Source: Nyssa sinensis (Eukaryota > Streptophyta > Magnoliopsida > Cornales > Nyssaceae). From it: DNA of 64,000 bases. The notes under the pieces were generated by a model, which did not search any database, was not told where the DNA came from, and saw nothing but the letters and a program-made list of their open reading frames with translations. The stretch covers positions 14,654,515 to 14,718,514 of the forward strand of contig CM018038.1 in the NCBI GenBank assembly GCA_008638375.1, read 5' to 3'. A program made the position numbers and the translations under genes. Of the stretch, positions 23,046-35,100 are shown in pieces. Positions within the stretch are counted from its first letter, which is position 1. Each line of letters starts with the position of its first letter.

Positions 23046-24593
23046 ATGAATTCAATGAAAGTTGCTGCCCATAAGCTTTGCCAGTTCTCTACTTCTTCTA
23101 AACCTTCATCTTCATTGCCATGGATTTCTCCTCTGCAGTTCCTGAAAACCGCCTCCCCGAAACCAGACCCTCCTACCGAAACCATAACCACCATCTCAGG
23201 AGCTCGAAGGAAACCCAAATTTCTCTCTCATGAATCGGCTATCAACTCGATAAAATGTGAGAGAGATCCACAACGGGCTTTAGAGATTTTTAACACGGCA
23301 TCAGATCAAATTGGTTTTAATCACAATAATGCCACTTACGCAACTATTCTCCATAAGCTTGCTAAGTCCAAGAAATTTCAGGCCATTGATGCAGTTCTTC
23401 ATCAGATGACCTATGAGACTTGCAAATTTCATGAAGGCATATTCCTTAACCTCATGAAACATTTCTCCAAATCTTCTCTGCATGAAAAAGTGCTTGAGAT
23501 TTTCTATGCAATCCAGCCAATTGTTTGCGAAAAGCCATCCCTTAAAGCCATCAGCACCTGTCTCAATCTCCTGGTTGAATCGAATCAGGTTGATTTGGCC
23601 CGAAAACTTCTCTTGAGTTCCAAGAAAAATCTTGACTTGAAACCCAATACTTGCATATTCAACATCTTGATTAAGCATCACTGCAAGAATGGGGATCTTG
23701 AATCTGCTTTTGAAGTGGTGGAGGAGATGAAAAGGTCTAGAATTTCTTATCCTAACTTGATCACATATTCAACTTTGATGGATGGTCTCTGTGAAAGGGG
23801 AAAACTCAAAGAAGCAATTGATTTGTTCGAGGAGATGGTCTCAGAACATCAGATATTACCTGATCCCTTAACTTACAATGCCTTGATCAATGGGTTTTGC
23901 CGCGGAGGGAAAGTTGATCGGGCCAGAAAGATAATGGAGTTCATGAAGAAGAATGGTTGCAACCCAAACATATTCAATTATTCAGCCTTAATGAATGGGT
24001 TTTGTAAGGAGGGAAGATTGGAGGAAGCCAAGGAGATTTTTTATGAGATGAATAGTGTTGGTCTGAAGCCTGACACAGTTGGCTATACGACTTTGATTAA
24101 TTATTTATGCAGGTCCTGCAGAATTGATGAAGCAATGGAGTTGCTCAAAGAGATGAAAGAAAAGGGGTGCAGAGCTGATACTGTGACATTTAATGTGATA
24201 CTAGGAGGATTATGCCGAGAAGGTAGATTTGAGGTTGCTCTTGGGATGCTTGAAAGGCTACCTTATGAAGGCGTTCATCTGAACAAAGCAAGTTATAGGA
24301 TTGTGTTGAACTTCTTGTGCAAGGAAGGGGAGTTAGAAAAGGCAACAGAATTGTTGAGTTTGATGCTGTGTAGGGGGTTCCTGCCACATTTTGCAACTTC
24401 AAATGAGTTATTAGTTCGTCTTTGTGGGGCTGGAAAGGCAGCTGATGCAGTTATGGTATTGTTTGGATTGGTAGAGATGGGGTTCAAACCAGAGCCTGAT
24501 TCATGGAGTCTTTTGGTTGAGTTGATATCCAAGGAGAGAAAATTATTGCCTGCATTCAAACTGCTTGATGAGTTGGTCGTGACAGAATTGTGA
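23046..24593 (+). CDS. Pentatricopeptide repeat protein, At5g18475-like
   Basis: Intact intronless gene of 515 codons. The N-terminus is rich in Ser, Lys and Pro with few acids, consistent with an organelle-targeting presequence (mitochondrion or plastid not decided). From about residue 90 onward come tandem 35-residue P-type PPR motifs. The clearest is NLITYSTLMDGLCERGKLKE; others begin DPLTYNALINGFCR, NIFNYSALMNGFCK and DTVGYTTLINYLCR. At least eight fit, with no E, DYW or SMR extension. P-type PPR proteins bind specific organellar RNAs for stability, splicing or translation. Segments such as SHESAINSIK, ERDPQRALEIFN and EGIFLNLMKHFSKSS match my memory of At5g18475. The ATG at 23046 is the first in frame. 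A MULE has inserted upstream, possibly in its leader. Confidence 0.92.
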   Translation: MNSMKVAAHKLCQFSTSSKPSSSLPWISPLQFLKTASPKPDPPTETITTISGARRKPKFLSHESAINSIKCERDPQRALEIFNTASDQIGFNHNNATYATILHKLAKSKKFQAIDAVLHQMTYETCKFHEGIFLNLMKHFSKSSLHEKVLEIFYAIQPIVCEKPSLKAISTCLNLLVESNQVDLARKLLLSSKKNLDLKPNTCIFNILIKHHCKNGDLESAFEVVEEMKRSRISYPNLITYSTLMDGLCERGKLKEAIDLFEEMVSEHQILPDPLTYNALINGFCRGGKVDRARKIMEFMKKNGCNPNIFNYSALMNGFCKEGRLEEAKEIFYEMNSVGLKPDTVGYTTLINYLCRSCRIDEAMELLKEMKEKGCRADTVTFNVILGGLCREGRFEVALGMLERLPYEGVHLNKASYRIVLNFLCKEGELEKATELLSLMLCRGFLPHFATSNELLVRLCGAGKAADAVMVLFGLVEMGFKPEPDSWSLLVELISKERKLLPAFKLLDELVVTEL

Positions 24594-24878
24594 GTTTTGA
24601 TTTTCTCTACAAAAGCATTAGGCTCTAGGAGCCTTGGTTAGTTGGCTTGAACAAAGGCTGATGAAATATGGACAACAATAATGCATGCAAAGAGAGATTA
24701 ATTGAGCATATCATTTGGGCTTAGTGAAGAACAGATATGCATTATGATATGGTGCAGATGCGGCTCTTAGTCATGCATTTTTCAGAAGGTGCTAGGGAAG
24801 CTGACCTTTTGTTTCGATCTTGCTGCTTTGCAAGTAGATTGCTTCAAGTCAGGTGGTATTAGTTGCCTCAATCTAGAT

Positions 24879-25038
24879 TTTTCATGGTGCAGTGGTAAAG
24901 TTATTCCGTTGTGATCTGAAAGTCATAAGTTCGAGTTGGAGAAACAGCCTCGATGCTTGCAGGGATAAGACTGCGTTTATCTAATCTTCCCCAAACCCCA
25001 TAGTTTGGGGGGTCGTATGCACTGGGATTGCCCCTTTG
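24879..25038 (+). mobile_element. Au-type SINE
   Basis: A tRNA-derived head with A box (GGTGCAGTGGTAAAG) and B box (AAGTTCGAGTT) is followed by AAACAGCCTC, GCAGGGATAAGACTGCG and a 3' end GCACTGGGATTGCCCCTTT, matching the layout of plant Au SINEs. It is flanked by TCTAGAT at 24872-24878 and 25039-25045, a likely target duplication. It sits shortly after the PPR stop codon, perhaps in its 3' untranslated region. Confidence 0.85.
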
Positions 25039-25045
25039 TCTAGAT

Positions 25046-25998
25046 ATTCTTTTGTACCAAGTTGATCATTGAAGAAGTTTATAGATCAAGTTGTGTGTCA
25101 AATTGGTTTAGAGTTCTTTTGTTCCATTACATTTACATCATAATTTTCTTGAAGAGTGGAGCAGATTTTGGAAATGTGTTTCTCAACTCGCTTGAAAATT
25201 GATTCTATCTATTCACTTCAGACATTTAAACAAACAATTTGGCGGTATACTGAGCAACCATGATCACTATTGCCAACGTCTGGGATCAGGAGAGGTGCTG
25301 GACTCTAGGACAGTCTCCCCTGGATCATAAACAATCTGGGAGATTAAGAAGACATCAGCCATTAAACCATGAACTGACAAGGGGGCAACCTAGAAGCAGT
25401 TCATTATTAAAGCATGTCCTGGATGTGGATCCAAATAGCACCCCTCTACTCTCATGCTTAAGAAGCCATTCCCATTAAAATATTGCATTATATTTCTTTT
25501 CTTTCTTTTTTCGAAAAAAAAAAGGTTAATGCATAATGAGTTATGAGGAAATGCTCAGCCTGCCTAAATTATTAAGTAGTGGAATTATTAATTATTCTCT
25601 AAGTTGGTTCTTAAAAAAAATAGTTAATAGAGATTATTAACTTATTAGATATTAATTATTAAAGGATCAACCTGTAGTTACCCAACATTACCAGGTAGCT
25701 CTGTGTTACAATAATTATAGATCACTCAACTTAATTAGCAATTAAACACCTACATTTATAGCCATGAAGGGCTTTTTGAAATCCTCATTTCCTTGAATAT
25801 CTGTTGTTGCAAGGAGAAAGGACAAGATGACTGGTTACCATACTTGATCCTCCCCTATTCACAGGCAATAGTTTTCTTTAGCACATTAAAAATATTTACA
25901 AATCTATCGGTAAAAATTGAACTTTATTCTTTGAGTATTAGTAAAAATAATTTTTTTCTCTGTTAGTTGTTCTACATAAACCCGATTTGAGTTTTGCA
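25046..25998. other. Intergenic DNA between the SINE and the isomerase fragment
   Basis: AT-rich sequence with no recognised gene. A 72-codon frame at 25260 shows no family features. Confidence 0.5.
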
Positions 25999-25999
25999 G

Positions 26000-28480
26000 G
26001 GAACAAGATCAGCACTATATGCAAATGACCGAGAGTCAGTTATGGTCACTGTCCAAGAAGTCACTTCTAGATCAGTTGGGGCTCTAATAGCACTGTATGA
26101 GCGAGCAGTTGGAATCTATGCCTCACTGATCAACATTAATGCTTACCATCAACCAGGTAAATGTTTGTTTTCAATTGCCTTACTGTTTAAATTTGGTTTT
26201 GAAACTGAGATCTAAAGTTTTGTTTTTCTAGCTAAACCATCCCTTTGTCACCAAGCTGTGTGAATTTAAGAGAGATTTCATCCATATGGGATCAATTAAT
26301 TTGATTGATGTCTTATTCTTTTTCACTCCTCTCTCTTCTCCATGTCTGCATTTTACTATTTTCATGTTATCTCTGGTGTGGAAGCTAGGAAAAAAGCAGC
26401 AGGAGGAATATTAGAGAAATTTTGGCATGAATCAGGTCAATCATGAACCCATCAAATGACATCCTGCCACCTGGCAGGATGCTACTTTTTTTGTCTCTTA
26501 AAAGAGAAACATTCTGACCAAATGGCATGATATTAATATTATTATGAACCCGGTTCGTGCAAAAACTTCTCATGCTGTCATAGTTCCATAACCACGTCAT
26601 TCCAGGATTTCTTTTGTTCATTTGATTTGAGGATAATATTGTCTTTTATAATGCCTGCATGTTTTAACTGTGGTTGAATGGGGCCCATTGAGTGTGAAGT
26701 CCATTGAAGGGTAATAAGGATGTGGTTTTTTTTTCTTCCATCTTTTACTTCTTAGGTGACAATTGACAAACAATTGGTTGATGTAATATCTGATTCTATA
26801 TCTTCTGATTTTCTTAGAGAAAAATGTTTATTTTTGTGGCAAAGCAGCATGTTCCTACGTTTTCTGGACCTGCAATAAGCATTGATGACTTTTTCCCCCC
26901 TTTTTCGTTTTCTTTCCCTCCAAACAGCTGTATGTTAGTATATGTAACCCATTGCAGAAACACATGATTCCAAAAGGTTTTTGGTTAGATTTAATACATT
27001 TGTAACCAAAATTTAGGAGCTCTCTCTTGTTAGGGCGGAAACTCGAATACCCATTGAAACTTGGTTAAAGAGACCACCGTTACCATGAAGCACTTTTTCT
27101 GAACATTTGAGGTGTTGCTCTGTTTGCAAATACATCAGACCTTAACACTATGCCTAGATAAGGAAGGAAATGAGAGTGGGGGATAATATTAATTATGAGG
27201 GAAAATAGAGGAGAGGAGAGTGTAATTCCTTTTTTATGTTTCGATAATTAATGAGAGAAAAGAATGAATAATCTTATTATCTTACATGGGAAAAATATAA
27301 GAGAAAGGAAAGGAAATAATTTTATATTATTTTACTATTATACTTTTTGAGATGTCTTAAGATAGTGGATTTTTTTTCTATCTTATTTTTAAGGTTGTTA
27401 TCGGTATTATAAAATTTATTAATTGGCTCTCTCTTTTTCTTCCGATTTTTGGAAGGAGATCAAAGTAGATAAAATAGGGTTAATTACGAAATACTTCTAT
27501 CTCTTTTTCTTTCATTTTCTAATTTTAAATCAAGTTAAAAATACTTTTTCCCACCTTTCTCCTTCTCATTTTTATCCAAATTTCTTAATTCAAGCGGAAT
27601 GTAAGAGTTAAATGATCAAGGATATGACCTGGCTGTAAATTCGTTTCCCTTTTTGTGCATTTGACCCTTTTGGCTTCTTGCCGGATGTTTACTGATTACT
27701 AGCACTATGTTTTCATGTTATTCCAGCTGTAAAGAGCCTATTGAACCATTTGTTGTGTGAAACTAACCAAATTAAATAATGAATTGATTTGAAATAAAAA
27801 AATATAGCAAAAAAAAACAAAAAGTAACATGATATACATGATTCGGCAAGATTCTTATGTTTACGGACAACAATAATCAATGCATTATGTATCAAAAATA
27901 TTATAAGAGTGAAATACTCGCAAATCAAAAAATTTCTATACACCTAATAGCATCTCACAAAATAGTTGTCTCACTCTATTTCCAGAGAAATCACACTGTT
28001 ATGTATGTAGAAAAATTTTATGCTCATGTGAACGGGACATTGTTCAGACGGAACTTTTCATCCGTTCAAACGGAAAGGTTGTTGGAATTACACTTGGTTA
28101 CCTAAAATATCGAGAATGAAATCGGATCAAAAAACTTTCATGAGGGCAGAGAACTTGTTCGCAAACGGGTCATAAAAAATGTGCATGAATTCATGACAAT
28201 CACCTAACATCATTGACACCTGAAGAAGTAGCTGAACTTTGCCATTCTCCCGAAGATTTTCTATAGGATTGTTTGCTAGAATGGAAGACAAGTTATTTTG
28301 ATGTTTCTCATGTGTTTAACAACTCACCTTACTAAGCATTCTTATCTACCTCATGGTGACAGATTGAAATGATATACGAGATTATCGCGCACACAGCTGC
28401 CAATGATAGACCAACCATTGCCGAACGCAGTTGTGGTTCTGTATGCATAAGTTGCACTTGGGATTCACATTTGTATGCCT
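26000..28480 (+). pseudogene. Truncated plastid-type glucose-6-phosphate isomerase gene (3' exons only)
   Basis: The exon at 26000-26156 (after TTTTGCAG, before GTAAAT) reads [20 protein letters not shown], then [20 protein letters not shown] and NINAYHQPG. This is a highly conserved part of plant plastid glucose-6-phosphate isomerase, which interconverts glucose-6-phosphate and fructose-6-phosphate for starch synthesis. Decayed exons follow: near 26384 (EARKKAAGGILE), near 28218 (TPEEVAELCHSPED, then a stop), and 28363 onward (IEMIYEIIAHTAANDRPTIA, then divergent). No 5' two thirds of the gene is visible upstream, and the later exons contain stops. A duplicated remnant is likely, with a functional copy elsewhere. 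Confidence 0.85.
26450..28200. other. Introns and decayed sequence of the isomerase remnant
   Basis: AT-rich filler between the recognisable exon pieces; no separate gene seen. Confidence 0.4.
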
Positions 28481-28499
28481 GTAAATTACAAACAAAAAG

Positions 28500-31450
28500 G
28501 CTGCAATCAACTGGTTTCGAGTCCTTTTGACATTCAACCAGTGGGTCAACTCTTTAAGATCGATCTTATAATTAAAATATTAAACATATTTTCTAAAATA
28601 TATTCTAGAGTTAATTAAAATAAATAAATAATAAAATATGAATATAACATGTTAAATAAGATAGTGTTGTATTATTATATCTTATTAATTAATATTCAAC
28701 AAAAAATTATAATATTATATGAACTTTTATATTGTTATTTCTATTTTAATTACTAAATTTTAATTAAATTATCAATTTTATTGTTAGAATTCAAGTTAAA
28801 TATTACATAAGCGTGATAATAAAAAGTACAAACATCTAATAAATGTATAAAACATATTTCAAATGTATTTTAGTATTATTCATAATGATAAATTACGTAA
28901 AATTTTGGTTACTAAGTTATGTTTTTGTAATTATTTATAATTCAATTGGTTCGCACAAGGTGTCCAGTTCACTGGATTAATTATAAAATTAGTTGAGTTA
29001 ACTGATTTTTATCGGTTCATATTCTTAAGTGGTTTAACAATAAAATCATATCGATCTATTCACCAGGTTAACCTACCAGACCGAGTTTAATAACACTGCT
29101 CCATATCCATATTTAAATGTTGGAGTTAGCAATCTCACTATTCTTGATACCTATAATACATGCATTTTGTGGGAGCCACCACATAGGCTTGAGTGACAGA
29201 AAAGATAAAAGAAAGGATAAGAGATGTTTTATTCCACATAGAATAGAAATTTATTTATTTTTTAAAAATAAGAATAAAACAGATAATTATTACTTCTCTA
29301 ATCTATTTTTTAGTCTCATCCCATCTTTAAAAGGACAGCAAAATTTATTAAATATGAGTTAAAAGACCATTTTATCGTTTTTTCTTTTCTTTCATATTTT
29401 TAAATCAAACATGAAATAATTACTCTTCCCATTGTTGTGGCATTTATTAGGATTAAACTGTCAGAATTTCAAAGACTTATTGAGGTCTTGTCTTGAGTGG
29501 TCTTGGGCCACCTTGTGTAAACGGCTAGAATTCAAAATTTCCTTCTCTGGTTTATTATTGACAAAAAAGGGGAAAAGAAAGGAACTATCAAAAATTAAAT
29601 TAGATACTGATGCTGTTCTTTTTCGATCAGTGGACTCCACTCTCTTATGCCTATCGAACACTCAAAGAAAGAGATTAGAAGCCCATCGGGTTGGCTTCGG
29701 TGGTAGTCGTTCTGATGATAAAATCAGTAAATTGATTGACAAGATTGTAATTGAAAGTAATTGAATGAACATGAATGTAATAGCGTACTTTAGGATTTTA
29801 TTTATATGCTATAAATTTTTTAAGTTAATTAGGATTTGGAGTTGTGAAAGTAGGGATTTGATTATTGGAGAATAACAGTTACCAAGTTAAACATTGCGTT
29901 CCATGAATAGCAGTTTTCTTGTTGAACACTGTTTCCTTATCCTTAACTCGGTAGGATGTTTAGGGCGGCAATGAGGTCAGAATTCTCTTGTGTATGACTT
30001 CTGAGCTGAAGGTGAGAGCATGAGGGTCGCATGGGCTTCCGATCTTTGTAGCTCTAGAGGCTAAGTGTTTAAACCTGCTCTAAATGACTGAACTTTAGTT
30101 ACTCTGTAGTTACACGTGTCATATAGAGACTGGTCTGTCAATTTGTGGTATATCAGATACCATGATTTATAAGCAATGGGAAAGAAAGGATTAGCCAAAA
30201 TAAAGAAAAAATTCCTTTCTTTTTCAATTTAAAATCTCATTTATTTACATAATTGAATTGATAACATTTTATTTTATTACTACTAATATTAAAAAGTAGT
30301 AATATGGGGACAGTGTGCTCCCTTGAAAGATTTAAAAGTCTCCCATAATGTTGTTTTTTAAAATAAAATTGGTAATCATCGAAATAGATAGTAGTTTAAT
30401 GATATTATTTATCTATTAAAAAAAAAAGTAAGATTTAAGTTCCTATAAGAGACAAGAAAGTAGAAATTTAAAATTATCAATTCTAACAATTGATTAAGTT
30501 TTTTTCAAAAAAGAATGGGATTAGTAAAATTTCAAAACTATGGATCTTGGTAATTGACTTAAGTTTTCAAAAAATAAAAGAGAAAAGGAATAAAACTTTA
30601 ACAGTGTCTTCAAAGATTTTCAAAATTTAGCTCAATTGACAAATTTTGACACACTTGGTTTCACACTATTTGTTTATGTATTATTATCGTAATTTGTTAC
30701 ATTATATTATATATATATATATATTTTATTTTTATTTTTTAATTAAAATTAAATAATTATATATATAACATAATAAAATTGTGACATATCAATAAATAAA
30801 ATAAAATTTTTCTTACCTAACGTGGGCCAAACACTATCCTTGTCATCATTCTAGTCTATGCAGTGCTGGGTGAATAAAAGAACAAAAACCCACTGCACAC
30901 TTTGCCACACGTTCAAATTTTTTCAAATCCCTTGTTCATAAAGCACGTGCTTTTCACTTTTTTTATATTATTATTTAAAAGTATTATATATATATATATA
31001 TAAGTTTAGAAAAAAAAAACTGTTTCTTCAAATATTTGTGTAATACAATGAAGTAATTATTCAGTAATTTTTTTTAAGATTATAATTATAAAAGTTAAAT
31101 AAATAATAATGTGCAATACTATATTATATATATATATATATGTAACACCTCATTTGACTGTTGAAATTATTAAATAATTTTTTAATAAAATGAGTCCACT
31201 CACTTATTATCTTACTTTTCTAAAAAAAAAAAAAAAGAAGAGATGATGTGAAGCAAGCAATTCAAATGCAGAAATTTGAAATTTTTTTGTACTATTCCTT
31301 TTTTGTTTTTTTTTTCCTGATAATTTTTTAGTGCTATTTGAACTAACGATGATTAATTAATGTTTTCTATTTGCAAACGCAAATGACGAGTGCAGTGAGA
31401 GAGACTAGAGAGCTACCTATTTAAGGATGAGGTCCCATGTGTTTCTCGGA
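28500..31450. other. AT-rich intergenic DNA
   Basis: (TA)n tracts near 30705, 30985 and 31125 and many short AT runs. A 110-codon frame at 29432-29764 has no recognisable features and I do not call it. The last few hundred bases become GC-richer and pyrimidine-rich, which suits the promoter and leader of the gene starting at 32166. Confidence 0.5.
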
Positions 31451-32165
31451 CCTTTTTTCAAACCGAATAGCTTATTCTGTTCCCACTACAACGTTCGACT
31501 GTTTTATAGCCTCCTCTCCTGCCACGTCCGCCTTCTTCACATCTACATGGGCTTTATTTTCAGATTTTTCGTGGAAAACTTTTAACCAATCAAGATAGTG
31601 TGCCACATTGTCGTTTTCTTCTCATCTCTTCCAAGCGACATCGCATTACCCGAAAAATTCCCTCGAAATAGTTTTGGTTTTTATTTGAAAATTTTGAAAA
31701 CCGAATCTACCAAATATATTATTAATTTTTTTGGAAGAGGAAATTGCAGAGAGCGTTTGGTGGCGTTGGTTGGTACTCTTGTTGCAGAGAGCACCAGAGC
31801 TGAACGAACAAAAAAGGCTTTTGGGGACTCACCATCTTTTTCTTCCTTCTCAACTTCCGTTTCCTATTCTGTGTCTTTCAATGTTGATTTGATCTTTCAC
31901 CTCTTGTCTCTACTTTCTCTCGAAATCAGGTTTCACTTCTCTCTCTAAAGCTCTGTTTCTATCTTCTTCTTTTTTTGTACATTTCTCTGGTTAAAGTTTT
32001 TCGGTGCTGATTCTTATGGAAAAGTGACAATTTAATGTCTAAAACTTGGATTACTATGTGAGTTTTAGTGTTATTTGTTGGAAGATTTTCATGTTTAGTT
32101 CAGTTAATAGTTAGAGATTTCAGTTTGTAGGGTGTAGGTGAATATATACGAAGCCCTAAGCAAAT

Positions 32166-35100
32166 ATGTTCACTGAAGGTCTCGACAACAATGCCCTTCG
32201 ATGGGCCAGAGAGGTCAGCTTCATATAATTCACATTCTTCTTCTTTCATTTCAATATTCTTTTCTTCATTTTTATTAAAAAAAAATTGTTGTTCATGGTG
32301 CATTTGAGGAGTAAAATTATGATATTCTTATGAATATTTCTTTACATTGCGTAGAATTTAAAATCAAAGTTGAAATTCAGGGTTCTGTTAATCAGAAGAA
32401 GGAAGTTCCGTACTCAGTATCGAACTCAAGACCCAGAATCGATCCCATCTCCAACATCCGGAGCGGTGGTGGTCGAGGTTTTGGACTGCCTCCGCCGTCA
32501 AAATTCCGGAGCGGGCATTTGTCAGGGGTAATTCCTGTCTCGAGAGCCATACATGGTGATGTGGATGACACTGGCTCTGCATCTGAGAATGATCTAACTA
32601 CTGATTCGGAGGAGGAGGTTTACGGGGGAAGATACTCGCTTGATTCGTCGCCACAGAACGATAGAGTTCCTATTAATGCTGCTGCTCAAAGATACTACAA
32701 TCCTGCAGAGAGGCGACCGCAGTATACCAGCGATTCTGTATACTCTGATGATGTTAATTCGTCCGTGGAAACACTTGGGAGAGGGTACGGGAATGTTGCG
32801 GAGAGAGAGAGACTGACGAAGGAAGCTAACGGGTGCCCAGTTGGAAGGAATGGTTATTCTGAGGATGAGTGCTCGGATTCTGCTACGAGCTCTGAATTTT
32901 CAACGACGCAAGTGGGTAGCAACAATGGAGCCGTGCCTTGTACGAGAGCTCATGTGTCTGAGGGGTATGCATCCAGTGTTCCTTCACGGGTGAATGTGCA
33001 AAGTGCTCGTGAAAAGGTATGTTATTGTTGAAGTGCACTCTTGGTTCTTTTAAAGTGCTAATGATATTTGATCTTTTAGATGTGTGTTTGGGACGTACAT
33101 CATAGCTTGCTTTTTAATCCGCTGTTTTAAAGCAATAGAGTAATGTTTTATGGCCCAGGAATGTTCACCCATCTTATGTGGCATGATTCAACTGGCAAGA
33201 GCTTTCTTTTGTTGGACTTTGCTTCATTCTAACAAGAGGTTAAATCATGCCATATAACATGGGTGAAATTGGATGGGTGAACATCTTTGGGTCATAAATT
33301 ATTACTCAAAGCGATAGAGTAATGTTCTGCTGGCTACTTATACCTTGTCTTGGTTATGCTGCTTAAGGTATTGGTAATAAATTTTTCATGGAAAAGTTTA
33401 GCCCGTATTAATGCATGAATGCATGCAGGGTATATTTTGAGCTTCCATAAGTATGGTCACATAAAATATGAAAGAATTTTCGAGAGCATTTGTTTATGAC
33501 AAACAGGGGATGAATATATTCTCCACTCACCCCCCTTTCATCTTTACTTCACAGATGTTGATAGTACGTGCACAGATGTTTATGAATTGTGCGTTTGCGG
33601 TTTTTTTTTTTTTTAATAATTAATAACTTGTATTATGAACAATAGCACCAAAATGGGCACAACACTTGTGCACGCAAAGTGTACAGGAGTGATAGAACTA
33701 AGCTTTTTCTATACAACTCACGTCTAAACCTATTTTTCTAAAGAGTCCGGGAACCTCTCAAACATCCAAAATGAAAAGGCATTCAGCATCAATTGTGTTA
33801 ACTTATGAATAGTCATCTCATCTCCACATCTTCAAAAGCAAGCCTATTCCATTCCTTCCACATACATCACATTAAACAAAAAAGCACAACTTAACGAGCC
33901 TGATGAGCTGTTTAGTTTAAACGGTCCACAGCTCAACAATCAACTCCTCGACAAGGCATAACTGAGTGTACACCTAACATAGAAAACATGCACCACATAT
34001 CACGGGTGGCTACGCAATGGAAAAGAAAGTGATTAATATTCTCTTCTAGTTTCTAACACGTGCACACCAGCTAGGAAACATCTTTCTCCTCTGTCCCATG
34101 TCATTCACAGTCTAGATCACCTCCAAAATAGCAAGTTCGAAGAAGAAAAAAACATCTTAGAAGACATTTTGGCCCTCTTAAAATGTGGTGTAGAGAGAAA
34201 GGATTTGTAGAGTGTTTGAAGGGGTGGAATCCCCTCGGAAATTGAAAGATTCTTTTTTGAGAACTTTGTTTTTTTGGATTAAGGAAGAATTTTCTATGCA
34301 TTTAGATAGGCTTTTGGACGTTTGGGGGAGATCATAGGCTTTGATATTGTAGCCGATCCCTTTTCTTGATATAGTTTGGGGTGCCTTTCTTGGGCCCCTT
34401 GTGTTTAATACAAAGGAAGCATTATTACTGATAAAAAAAATAACACTTCGTAGGATGATCTCACACCAAACCGGCTTCTCTTATTAGGATCCATCTTAAA
34501 ACATCCTCCCCGAGTCCTCACGCATAAGGTATCCATGGAATCCAACTCCATATCCTAGTGAGCTTTCAAGAAGCAGGGTTCCCTTATTTCATGGGTCCTC
34601 ATGTTGGGGCTATAAATGAATTGAATCGAGCCAAACAATGTGTTGCTCAAACTTGGTTTGTTAAAATTAACAAACTTTATATTGTGTTTAGGCTTGATTT
34701 GTTTATGTTTAGGAGTTGAACAATCTCCTTGGTGCTTCAAAAATAGTTTTTTGTAGATGTTTTATTTTTGGTACCAAGAGGAATATCCAACATATTGAGA
34801 TACTTTCTTAGGGTCGTTGGGATAGCTTAGGCTTTAATTTTTATGGCTGCTCTCCCTTTTTGTACATATGATCTCTGCTTTTCTTGGGCACTCTTTTATA
34901 TATGAAATTACCTTTATTAATAAAAAAAACTGTTTATGTTTCGAGTCGAACTTAAACAAGTCTCAAATCAAACTAATCACAAATCAAGCTTGAGTGGCTT
35001 AATTTTTTATAACACAAGAGTATTTATTAGATTACTGAGCCAAGTTTGAGCCAAGCTCGATACATTAACGAGTTTCAAAACATATTTGAGCTTGACTTGC

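Noticed and set aside
29432..29764. 110-codon open frame
   Set aside because: No recognisable domain and no splice or start context; could be chance.
31598..31948. 116-codon frame upstream of the 22-exon gene
   Set aside because: Lies in the likely promoter and 5' leader of that gene, and the conserved protein start is at 32166.
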